This document shows, piece after piece, positions 53,761 through 64,000 of a stretch of 64,000 bases of DNA. Numbering within the stretch: the stretch's first letter is position 1; every line of letters begins with the position of its first letter. Origin of the DNA: Primulina eburnea (taxonomy: Eukaryota > Streptophyta > Magnoliopsida > Lamiales > Gesneriaceae); NCBI RefSeq assembly GCF_022965805.1, contig NC_133115.1, positions 34,525,321 through 34,589,320 of the forward strand, given 5' to 3'. The notes under the pieces were generated by a model, which did no database searches, was not told where the DNA came from, and saw only the letters and a program-made list of their open reading frames with translations. The position numbers and the translations under genes were made by a program.

Positions 53761-54675
53761 ATTAAAGTGGTAAGAATATGTTTGTGTAGAAATACACTTG
53801 ATACTATAAAGATAGTAATATAATAACATCGAACCAACTAAATCAATGCATGAAACATATCACTAGCTCCTGGAATACACACGAAGATGTGGACTTTGAT
53901 CTTCTTGATAATTCGTACAATGTTAATTTTTTCCTCTTCGCATATGATTGTATTCCTTAAGCTCCAAATGTGCTAGACCGTAGCGGCTAGCGCTGCGCTT
54001 CGCTTCTTCGATAGTGTAGAGTTGTCTCTATAAACCGTTCTAAACGCTTTTAGAACTGCTGAAGGTGATCCCATAAGTTTCTTCATGTCACCAACTCAGA
54101 GAAGCCTCTGCTTGACGCACTAACGCACACAAGGCTGTTGGTTGCGGGATAAGGTCTTTCATCTGTGCTTTCATTCATTGCCTCTCGATTTTCTCTACCC
54201 ATTCGGTGGTGTGTGCATATGAGAACCAAGAAAAATTATTACTGATTTTTTTTTATTACAAAATTATTACTGATTTGACGACAAAAGAAATCTTGGATTA
54301 ACCACACGTGTGATAATTATTGGATTGTACGTTTTGAGTTCCGATTATTAAAGAATTACACATTTGATTTGTATTTTTTAAATAAATAATTGTGTCACGA
54401 TATTAATACCCCGATCAATTATAAATTTTCAAAGTAAGTAATAATTCTGTAATTGTCTCAATTATAAATCATCAGCGCCAAATCCTTAATTTGATCACGA
54501 TTTAACATAGGAATATCCACTTGACAAAAATATATAAAGTAGTCAGCACCAATTTATTGTAATATCACGATATATATCTTGTAATTTGTACGTAGTAACC
54601 ATCTTCTTTACACACTAAGTACTAAGTAGCAGCATCTGTATGATTACTTAAATTTCTGGTATACAAAGCTTCTAG

Positions 54676-55315
54676 CTAGAACTGTTTCCCAGTATCATTG
54701 TAGCTGCAGCTTCCATAGCCTGCATGCAACCCAAGAAGATTATTTTGGGGCCAATTTCTGTATTAAAAACTGCAGATTGTTTCTTTATTACAACATATAT
54801 AGAGGCGGGGACTTACTTGGATCAGTGATGACACGGAGTCCAGTGCCTCCAAATTCACAGTTCCAGTTATTCCTGCCCCTGGACTGGAAATACAGATTCA
54901 TGACTACGGAAGCGTGGTTGATGAGATTATTCGGTAAGTAGCAAGCACCACCCGGCTGAATCACCCTGCAGTCGGCCAGATTGTTGCAGGCGTATTGGAT
55001 GTTGTCATTCAGCGCGGCCTGCTCGCTCGAAGGTTTTGCCACGCACCAAGTCATCTGCAAGAAAATATATGTGTATATATCTTATGTATTGCTTGTCTTT
55101 TACATTTTAATTTGAGCTGAATATTATAAGTTTTAGTATTAAGCACACCTCCTGTCCTCTGGCCGATCTCATTTGGAATAACGCTGCATGCATGCGGATA
55201 AATGAGAATTTTAGATGTAAATATGAGCATTTTCAAAGCTCTGAATTGATTGGAAACAAAACCTACCCGAGACTGAAAATAGCAGGAAGAAAAGAGAGAC
55301 GAATGCTTTAGCCAT
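54676..55315 (-). CDS. Small secreted X8 (CBM43) domain protein
   Basis: Apoplastic protein with an X8 domain, which binds beta-1,3-glucan (callose) in related plant proteins such as Ole e 10 and PDCBs. Four exons on the minus strand (55315-55267, 55183-55149, 55054-54817, 54719-54676), all with GT..AG borders and matching phases, give 121 residues. The signal peptide is MAKAFVSLFFLLFSVSA-like. The X8 domain starts at MTWCVAKPSSEQAALNDNIQ and continues with YACN, DCRVIQPGGACY, NHASVVMNLYFQ, NWNCEFGGTG and the closing DPSYGSCSY assembled across the last intron. Six domain cysteines are present. No GPI-anchor tail follows, so it is of the short, soluble type rather than a PDCB. Intact. Confidence 0.9.
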
Positions 55316-57248
55316 TGCTGCGATATCTACCAGATTAAGAGTTGTACGAGGATTATAAAGAACGGACGCCAACTGCTCATTCCTTAAACAACGAGACATG
55401 GCATTTAAGTATATCTGGCGAGGAAAACAAGAATATTGCCTAGAAGGGAAAGTTACGCAATGGAGTATTTCATATTTAACTGCAATAAATAATTGCCTTG
55501 GATCGGAGGCGTTTCTTCATTTCATATATGTAACAATTTTCAGACATTAACTTCAAATTCCAACTACCTTGAAAAGCCTAAACAAACGAGGCGAAACGTA
55601 TGTTTCCACCAAGGCCATTTGAGGTAATTAACCCGTAGGAGCCTTCATTTTTTAATTTATTTTTTGAATAATAATAATAATAACACGTTATGTTTATGTG
55701 ATGAATATTATTTTTTTAAAAATAATATATTCTTGTTATAAATTTATTTAGTAGTTTGTCAAATTAAGTTTTTGTTTGCGTCATTTTCATAAATAGATTC
55801 TTAATTTGAGATAAAATTATTTCATGACTTGATAAAAATTAATCAATAAAAAAATTGTATTTCTAATAATTTTTTACACCTTATAGATAACAAATCGTCG
55901 TAGAATATACTTTTAAGAATTTTTTTATATAATAAATTTTTTGCATCGATCATAGTACGTTGAATGCATTTAATTCTAATACAATGAATCCATAGATGCA
56001 AGTGGTATGGTAGATTTTATTTGGTAATTTGTAATGAATATTATTTAATAATTAAATATTACTTTGTTTTATAAATATATATGTGCAATGCATTTTTAAA
56101 ATTTCAAATTTGACAACATTTAATTTATTATTGATTTTTCACCATTTTGTTTTAAATAGACATAAATATATAAATTATGTTCAGTTTTAGAGGGAGAAAA
56201 ACTTTATACACGAGTGGAAAAGGTATATTATAGATTTTTTACATGATAAAATTATAAGTTGGATAGAGAAATAATGGTTCTTTTTTTTAAAAAAAATAAT
56301 TATGCTTAAAATTCAAATTTATTTTGAGCAGATTGGAGATTAAAATTTTGTTGCTATATATTAATATCCACCTATTATCCATATCTATATATATTATACT
56401 CCGATTGAATTTCACAAAATATCCTCTTAAATATCAAAATATTTTATTTAAAATAAAAAAAATTACTAAAATTTTTCTTAATACTTATCTATATTTTATT
56501 TTTAAAAATAATATTAGTTTTAGTAATAAGTTCTCAAGGACAGAATGTTTGACGCTATCAAAAACTATAACAGATCATGATGTTATAAATCAAATCTTTT
56601 TAATCATACAACACTTCAACTAGCACATTTCAATTGGTTTGACATAATGATTGTATATTAACAATCTATCTCTCAATAATTATATTTTTGGTAAAAACTT
56701 GTGTGAGACGTCTCACGAATCGTATTTGGATAATCCATTAAAAATTATTATTTTTTATGCTAAGAATATTATTTTTTATTGTGAATATGGGTAGAGTTGA
56801 CCCGTCTCACAGATTGAGATCCGTGAGACGGTCTCACATGAGACCTATTCTATATTTTTTTGCTCTCAATAAAAATCGAAGTCATAAATTTGATTTTGAT
56901 ATCGATTATAGGACCGAACATTTACGAGATATCAAAATTATATTCGATAACAATCGTGTAGGTCAAATCTTTTAAACTTATCGACCAGACACCAAAAGCA
57001 GGGCCTCATTCTGTTACAGTCTGATATTGACACTAGAAGATGTACACTGACTTTACCGTCCGGCGGTGGAGATTTGTACAAAGACACCAACTTTGTTCAA
57101 GTTATTATCACTAGAGTTAACCTACGAGTGATTTATACATATTTATGGCACACCTAATCCTAAAGTCTAGCATACATGCGTCATATATTTTCCTAAATGC
57201 AGCTGGGATTAGTAATCCAACTCCTTCAGACAATCACATTTACAGAAA
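55316..57248. other. Intergenic between the X8 gene and FAP3
   Basis: Divergent promoters lie at each end; the middle (55,640-56,700) is extremely AT-rich. One GAGACGG copy is listed separately. Nothing else is supported. Confidence 0.55.
56691..56850. repeat. GAGACGG repeat, copy 10
   Basis: Well-preserved: TGTGTGAGACGTCTCACGAATC, core TTATGCTAAGAATATTATTT, GGGTAGAGTTGACCCGTCTC, end GTGAGACGGTCTCACATGAG. Confidence 0.82.
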
Positions 57249-59877
57249 ATGGCTTCAATGGCGGCAATGCCCACCCAACTTTGTCTTTCCTCGCCCACCA
57301 AAATCAACTCCCTTGATGTGAAACCCAGAATCTGCTATCTTGAAAATACTCCAAGCAAGCCGTTATCTTTCTTGAACAGGGGCTTAGCCTTTTCCTACTT
57401 ATCCACATTTACGATTGTCCCTATCAAGAGGAATTCCAGACTTCACACTCACGTCTCACCAAATGCTGCTTCTTCTTCTTCTGGTAAATTATTGTAATTA
57501 TTGTGTTTGTTCAGGAAATTCTTGTGGACCTGTTAGTTTATTGTCCTAAGTAAACACAAGAAAAAGGTATCCTTTTTGTTGACTTGTTTGGAATGCGTGC
57601 TTTGCTTTCTCAAAGTCCTGGCAGTTCCCTTTTTCCTCCAAGTATCTGATTTGGTTGGAAGTGTGTGAGGTTTACCTTTGATGGGCCTGTTGCTCCAATG
57701 AAAAAAAATATTTTATCTGTAATTTTTCTAAAATTATTAATGTCGTCCCCCTCACGGATTAAACTCGGTCCTCGACTTATTTTACAATTATTTTATACGA
57801 CGATGAGTTGCCAGTAATATTAATCATGATTTTGAATGTAGATTGTGATAATCATGGACATGTTAATCTCAAGTGGTAATTTAGTATTAAAATTGAATGC
57901 TTAAGTAGTGTAAATTGCACTGTTGTTGTGAAACACTTGCAGGTTAGTATAGCAATCTTGATTTGATGTTCAAATCTGCTTAGAGGAGAAGCTAAATGGA
58001 TGGATTTTGCTTATATTGAACAGGACTTCGTGAAATTTGTAACATTAAAGATCTAACGTAAAATTTTATAATGATACTGCATGGCTGATCAACATGAAAT
58101 CTTTGTCTTCTGGTGAAAATCCTCTATAGCCTGCTGGATAGTTAAGCCTCATGAGTTTATAAGTCACTCTTTAATAGACTAAGGGATCCAACTTATTCTG
58201 TTAATACTCCTCGCAGATTTAATAATTTGGCATATGCTAGGACAAAGATTATGAGTTGTTTTATAGCAAATGACTACTGGTACATTTATACGCATAGACA
58301 TAGATCATACTTACTGAAACTTGTTTTTAAAAACATGTCTTCTTTGTCACGTTCAGCAGTCTTGTCAATTATCTAATAACATTAATGTCTTGACTTCAGT
58401 TGTGGATCCAGAATACATAGAAGAACCTGGAACCAATGTGAAATTTCAATCGTCACTTAGCCTTCCTGGCTGCTCCTCTTTATTGTCCTTTCTAGGAGCT
58501 GGTTAGTTGCTTCATCTATTCCAAAATGTAACACATTGTTGCAGAAGCTTTTCGAAATAAATTATCTTTATTTCTCATGCTTTTATGGGCTATAAAATCT
58601 TTGTCCTGTGTTTTATTTCTAGGATATAGGGAAAAAGTCTTTGCAATAATCGGAGTTAAAGTCTATGCTGTGGGACTATACGCAAATCCAGCAATCTTTA
58701 GTAAGTTAAGTGACTGGAAAGGGCGTTCATCTAATGAGTTACAGCAGGATTCATTGTTCTTTGATGCTATTTTCCAGGGTAATTATCTTCAAAATAAGCA
58801 TTTTCAGGTAAGAGAGAGAGGGGAGGGTTACCAAAATTGACTCTGTTCATTTTATAAAGTGCAGCTTCTCTAGAGAAATCACTTCATATTATTCTGGTTA
58901 GAGATGTAGATGGTAAAACGTTTTGGGATGCCCTCAATGAGGCTCTCTCTCCCAGAATCAAATCACCAAGTCCAGCAGATGCATCTGCATTATCATTATT
59001 CCGTAGCATTTTCCAAGGGAGGCCCTTAAACAAAGGAACTTCCGTATTTTTGACTTGGTTGGACCCAACCAAAATACTTGTGAGTTTGAAATCTTTTCTG
59101 TGCAATAAATTTTACCTATTTTGGCACTGAAAATAGGCAGTTCTTTCCTTTGAGCGGTGTTGGATAGCAGCTATTGCATCCATTCCCTTTGTCACATGTG
59201 GCACCCAATGTGATATAACAATCAAAACATGATGCCTACATTTGAGTTATATCATTACAACTAGTTAGAAAATGGCGATGAAGATCAAAGCAGAGATGAG
59301 TTGCATTATGAAAGCCAAAGTATATTTCTCATCTATCGATTATGGTCAAGACTCCTTCTTATTTTACACTACTACCATTAATAGATAATTGACAAGTGAA
59401 ACAAATCTGCAGAACTGTTACAACTGAATAACAAACTAATATTCCTCCACCAAGGAATAAATCTATCTATTAAATTCTCTCGATTCTTCTTGGATATGGA
59501 CTGGATCATTCTTGCAAACTTTATGGGCTAACTCGAGTATGTTTTGTCAAGGGTCTGGACTTCGTATTTCTTTGGCTAGATCCTTATCTCAACTAGTTAT
59601 AAATTTTGATACAGGTGCTTGGTTCTTTGAGGTGACTGAGAAAATGATATATTTATTCTACTTAATCAGTAAACCTCCCATTCTAACATATCTAAATTAT
59701 TGAGTTCTGGTTTTGTAGGTTTGTGTGTCTTCTGAGGCTATGCCTTCTTCAGTTGATGCTACAATTGAATCGTCAAATGTTGCATCTGCTCTCTTTGACG
59801 TGTTTCTAGGAAGCAATCCAGTTTCCCCGTCATTGAAAGATTCAGCTTCTAATGGATTAGCCGCAGCTTTAAAGTAA
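57249..59877 (+). CDS. FAP3: Plastid fatty-acid-binding protein, chalcone-isomerase fold (FAP3-type)
   Basis: Non-catalytic chalcone-isomerase-fold protein of the FAP type, which binds fatty acids in the plastid stroma and affects lipid composition (family knowledge). Five exons: 57249-57483, 58400-58501, 58623-58778, 58865-59079 and 59719-59877, totalling 288 residues, close to Arabidopsis FAP3. The first about 70 residues are Ser/Thr-rich and look like a chloroplast transit peptide. The CHI-like domain follows: [51 protein letters not shown], and the C-terminal [11 protein letters not shown]. Intron 4 (639 bp) contains one copy of a dispersed 200-bp repeat. The gene converges on the receptor-like kinase, whose stop codon is 192 bp away. 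Intact. Confidence 0.92.
59328..59526. repeat. Dispersed about 200-bp repeat, copy B (in FAP3 intron 4)
   Basis: From CTCATCTATCGATTATGG to GCAAACTTTATGG; counterpart of 45957-46157. It lies entirely within the last intron of FAP3. Confidence 0.85.
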
Positions 59878-60069
59878 ATGAACATTTTTTAGTTCAAATT
59901 TTAGTCGGTTTGTTCCCATGTTAGTTTGGTTTGACAAACCGGAACTTTTGTCATTGAATCAAGTTTTGATGTATCTATTTATGTAAACGTACTTGGTATC
60001 AATACATTCAATGATACAAGGCTTCATATATCTTAAGAAGTTTGAGTACAGTTGCAATCCTGATCTAAA

Positions 60070-61607
60070 TTATTCTGGTCTTATCTGCACTAGAATCTTC
60101 ACTACTTCAGCCATTGTGGGTCGCTGGGTGGGCTCTGACTCAAGGCACATCAGTGCTATACCAAACACATGGTTAATTTCGTCAGCTGGACAACCTTCCA
60201 AAATGCTGTCTAGTACACATTCTTCTCTCTTTTCTTGGACAACTGTCTTAACCTGCAAAAATATGATGTTTGACCAAGTTTATCCTTGAGAGAAGATTGA
60301 AAATATGTACTTCGGGAGATTCGAAAAGTTTTACCCAGGTCACCAGCTTTGTTCCCTCTTCTATGAATGATTCATCCGTTGGCTTTTTCCCCGTTAGAAG
60401 CTCTAGCAACACAACACCAAAGCTGTAAACATCTCCTTTTGCTGTTGCTTTCCCCGTGTCAAAATATTCTGAAGAAGAGCGAGCAAAAGATCATTGAACA
60501 TTTCTGAAATGAATAACGTTGATGACGTAGTATGTGACTATTTAGCATACCAGGAGCCAAATATCCAAAAGTTCCTGCAACTAATGTCGATACATGAGTT
60601 TTATCTGGTTCCATCAAAGTAGCTAATCCAAAATCGGATATGCGCGCCTCCAAGTTATGATCCAACAATATATTACTCGACTTAATATCTCTATGTATTA
60701 TGTGAGGAATACAGTCGTGATGGAGGTAGGATATTCCCCTTGCGGCTCCAACTGCTATTTTGTATCTTAAGGGCCAATCAAGAATCATCTTGTTCGTAGA
60801 TTTTCCTGCATAAAAACGGTACAACTTTCAGCTTTATCATATCCTCCAAAATCCTTCTGAAGTTTATTCGTTCATTCCTTCTCGACATTTTAGAAGCTAA
60901 TAACATTGATTTAGTGACGACTTTTAGCAATCAATTGTAGGCCTAACGGCGATGTTACACCAAGAACTACAGTTGCTAATAACTATGTAACTTAAAATCC
61001 AAATAACAAAATTTTAAAAGTTTGATCTTCGTATGCATACCGTGAAGAAGCATATCCAAACTGCCGTTGGGCATTAGTTCATAGATAAGAAGATTGTACT
61101 GAGGAGCAGCATAGTAGCCATGAAGGGTTACAATATTGCGATGCTTAATATCCCCCATAGCTTCCAACTCCCTCTCAAAACCGCGATCGTGCTCAGCACT
61201 GAATCTGTTGAGTCTTTTAACAGCAAAAGATATGGATTCATTTACCATCAGTTTGTAAACTGTCCCGTAACCTCCGGATCCAATGACATCCTTGTTGCTC
61301 AGTTTCATTGTCTTCTTTAAGAACAGTTTTGGTTCCAAAGAATTGGCCCTCTGTGATCTAAACAATACTAGTTTCCCACCTGTTTCCAGACATGACAACA
61401 CATTTTTGTTTCCAACATGAGGATCACGATTTAGATACCAAAGATTAAAGGTAATAAGAAAGAGTCAGTACCTGTGAAACTGTCTTGGAAAACCATTTGT
61501 TTTCTTTTCCATCTACGATAACAGAGGACTGCCATGATGATCTTTGAGATAACAAAAGCAACAACTCCAATTGTGATGTAGATCGGTAGCATTTGCGTGT
61601 TTTCCAT
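60070..61607 (-). CDS. Receptor-like serine/threonine kinase without ectodomain (At1g78530-like)
   Basis: Membrane-anchored kinase of 348 residues, close to Arabidopsis At1g78530 in length and sequence. Five exons on the minus strand: 61607-61472, 61379-61041, 60805-60551, 60468-60335 and 60252-60070. I chose [10 protein letters not shown] as the start because a single membrane helix follows directly (about 7-28); the open frame continues upstream without family resemblance. After a basic juxtamembrane RRWKRK comes the kinase: [69 protein letters not shown] (Glu formed across the exon 3/4 border) and RPTMAEVV. There are no LRRs or other extracellular domain, so it probably signals through partner receptors; this is inference. 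All key catalytic residues are present. Confidence 0.93.
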
Positions 61608-63495
61608 TTTCAGCGATGGCCTGAAACTTCGAATATTTGAACCAGTATCGTGTATATTTTGATTGGCTAGGATGTAGTAACATGGACTAGATACTGCTGG
61701 ATCAATTATATAGTCCATGCAGAAGCTAGCTTAAAGTTTGAACATACCTGTGTTATGCTCTCAATTGAAGAACATCAGTTTTTTGAGAAGTGCAAACATA
61801 ACAATGTGAACCATGAGTTGGACGGTCGTTGTTTACAAATTAGGCTGTTTCTTTATAGTGTTTTCCACACTGAAACAGGAAAACTTTGGTTCATATATAA
61901 AGAAGATGTCGGTTCACATTGGGGTCTATGAGTAATGATTACTACAATTTTTTTTTTATTTTTTTTCAACGTGGAGAATTTATTATAACTGGGTTTTGAA
62001 GTTAAAACTTTGTCTCTACCTTATTATTGCTAGTATTTTCAAAATCAAAGCTTGTGATTTCAACAGATGAGTTGAAATATGCATATACATATGTATATTT
62101 TAAAGAATTGCCAACCTGTTGTGTTGTCCACATCATTAATAAGGGTGGTTCGTTATTAAACCTTTATTGGTCCTATATGTACATTACCAAAACAGCAGGT
62201 CTCTTGTGAAACAGTCTCACGAATTTTTATCTATGCGAGTTGGGTTAACAATGCTCATATTTACAATAATAAGTGATTTTTTATAGGTAACCAAAATAGG
62301 AGATCTGTCACACAAAATTGACTCGTGAGATATTCTCACGAAAAAAAATTGTGTGTTAAAAAAAAGAGTTTACATAAAAGAAAATATTAAAAAAAATTTA
62401 CACGGGCATGTCTGCATGATCTGTCGATTAATATATGACGGGGAGGATAAAATTCAATTTCAAAACAGCATTAGATTTGAGATTACAAATGAGCTCCCAT
62501 ACCATCTCATCTTTCATGTGATTAAGATTTAAGAAAGCCTTCTTTTTATCTTTCATAAAAAGTCATGTGATCCCAAGCTTAAAAAGTTGATGAAATTATT
62601 TTATTTTCATTTGTCAGATTGTTAGATATTCTCAATTATTGAGCAATTACACACATAGGGTGGATCGAGAAAAAATGGAAATTGAGGGAATTTTTTTTCT
62701 CTATAAAAATCGAGATATTGTTTATGCAGTTTTAACAAACTTAAATCATCTAGGTCTCTCTCACACTCACACTCACACACACACGCGCTAAATTTGCAAG
62801 ATTTAGTGGGATTTTAAATTTTATTAATGAAATCATGAGATTTTTTTTAAAATTTAAGAGCTGACCCTTTCTTGCCCATCCTCCTATAATCCTATTATTA
62901 TTAATAAAATTCTTAAAGGTGATTTATTTAATGTTTGCATGAAAGAATCATGTGAAGATTTGAATGTCTCCTTAGGGTTAGGACCAGCTGTCCTTATACT
63001 TATCAAACCAGCTGGATCTCTCCTTTTCACAAAGATATCTATATAACAAGGTTGTCAATTTCAAAGTGCCCATATCATTGGACTCCTTTAATTAAGACTG
63101 GCCATATTGCTCTATTTTTTTAGGGTGTTTCTCTGGACCCGTCGGGTCCATTTCCAATCTTGCCTCAAAATTTAGCCCAGAAAACCAAACATGACAAACT
63201 CAGTCTACCAGGCTGATTTGGTATTCATTAATTGAATGAAAGGATAAATATCAAATCTTAAGTTTTATGTCATAATCCAATGATGATTTGTTTTGCTCTA
63301 CAGATAGATAATAAACGAAAACATCATCATAACAAGCCATTAAACAAAATAATTAATATGTTTTTAACTGTGAAAATAACATTCTTTAACTTTTACCAAA
63401 AAAAAAAGGTATTGTAAGAGGATATGGTGGGCAAAGTTTTCTCGCTATCTACTCTTAGTAACTCACAGGGATCAGTAGCTTGTGCATGCTTCATT
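61608..63495. other. Upstream region of the receptor-like kinase and AT-rich spacer
   Basis: Promoter side of the kinase, one GAGACGG copy, a CACACTCACACTCACACACA microsatellite near 62,760, and AT-rich DNA. No gene is supported. Confidence 0.5.
62195..62355. repeat. GAGACGG repeat, copy 11 (diverged)
   Basis: Left end CTTGTGAAACAGTCTCACGAA, core ATTTACAATAATAAGTGATTTTT, right end GTGAGATATTCTCACG. Confidence 0.7.
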
Positions 63496-63911
63496 TCAGT
63501 CACTCGGTCCAATCCTTCCACCAACTGTATACGATTTGATATACATATATATAATGGCAGAATGCTGAGGATTTAGGAATATAAATTACGCGAGCTTATA
63601 TGCACACTGATAAACGACCCTTCTGGTGCAAGCAAGACGACCTCGTTTAATCTTGAGACGAGATGATTATGGATTGAATCTTAAGTACCTAATGAACTCT
63701 TCGTACCCTGTAAAATGTCGACAGATCATTCACAGACCAGTGGTAGGTACAAAGTTGAGGCTAACAAATTAGTTCCACCACCAAATTCATAAAAATAATT
63801 CAAACTTAGAAAAAATGGAGATAAATCTAGGCTTTGTACCTTGCCAATCGCGACAGCATAGGCTCTCGAAGTAGCATATTTTGCAGTGGCTGCATTTCTT
63901 CCAAGGAAGAA
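63496..63911 (-). CDS. Candidate 3' exons of an unrecognised gene
   Basis: Weak case on the minus strand. A 72-nt stretch, 63911-63840, is open in phase 0 with an acceptor TTTATAG and donor GGCAAG/GTACAA; it reads FFLGRNAATAKYATSRAYAV plus AIGK. Possible continuations are 63707-63689 and 63524-63496, ending at a TGA, but exons this small are doubtful. I do not recognise the family. The 5' part would lie beyond the window. Confidence 0.25.
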
Positions 63912-64000
63912 CTATAAAAGACGTAAGCCAGATTACATTATCAGTTGACATAAAAAGTATTCTCGCAAAGACAATTAATCGACAGTGTCCTCTTGGATAA

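Larger units (their letters stand above)
50063..54675. other. Long AT-rich spacer with degenerate tandem repeats
   Basis: About 4.6 kb, extremely AT-rich from 50,810 to 53,800. It begins with a hairpin-like CACGTGCGATGCACGTGG at 50836, reminiscent of non-autonomous Helitron ends. Recurring blocks such as ACTAATATATAGTT...GAGG GGAG (about 52475 and 53012) and the 248-bp units at 53104 suggest old tandem amplification. The block at 53,880-54,230 is less AT-rich and may be a gene fragment, but I do not recognise it. No gene is supported. Confidence 0.5.

Noticed and set aside
53880..54230. Less AT-rich block that could be a gene or transposon fragment
   Set aside because: Interrupted in all frames and without a recognisable motif.

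Overview
This window is nuclear DNA from a eudicot plant. The genes are split by introns with GT..AG borders, intergenic DNA is very AT-rich with long (AT)n tracts, and there are several LTR retrotransposons and MITE-like repeats. All recognised proteins are plant families. The organism is probably an asterid, perhaps Lamiales, because of a dispersed repeat built on GTGAGACGGTCTCAC; that placement is inference. I see no bacterial, organellar or viral block, and no CRISPR, tRNA or rRNA.

Layout, left to right. (1) 5' end of a glycolate oxidase gene, minus strand, cut by the window edge. (2) Two tandem tau-class glutathione S-transferase genes, plus strand. The second has a 1.5-kb Copia-derived element in its only intron and a hAT-type MITE just upstream. 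(3) A long LRR receptor kinase gene resembling Arabidopsis At1g17230, split inside its LRR coding sequence by a 1,995-bp solo LTR with a perfect 5-bp target duplication. (4) A WAG1/WAG2-type AGC kinase, minus strand. (5) A 5.3-kb repeat-rich spacer. (6) A complete nine-exon ERO1 gene with a 907-bp solo LTR in intron 1 and a duplicated splice acceptor before exon 8. (7) A CYP71-clan P450. (8) A four-TM CASP-like gene, minus strand. (9) A full-length 5.7-kb Ty1/Copia element with near-identical LTRs but a broken polyprotein. (10) A type I (AGL62-like) MADS-box gene. (11) A solanesyl diphosphate synthase pseudogene, minus strand. (12) About 4.6 kb of AT-rich, partly tandem-repeated DNA. (13) A small secreted X8-domain gene, minus strand. 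(14) A plastid fatty-acid-binding protein (FAP3-type) gene, converging on (15) an At1g78530-like receptor-like kinase, minus strand. (16) Weak exon candidates at the right edge.

The genes do not form a pathway; plant genes are independent units. The main coherent stories are tandem duplication (GSTs) and transposon colonisation. At least four LTR insertions have readable target duplications, eleven copies of one MITE-like family lie in 64 kb, and one copy carries a second foldback element. I found no convincing undescribed system. The items most worth checking are the solo-LTR-split receptor kinase, the ERO1 acceptor duplication, the nested foldback, and the small Copia derivative with unusual LTR termini. 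Exon borders below were read by hand from splice signals, reading phase and family conservation; no transcript data were available.
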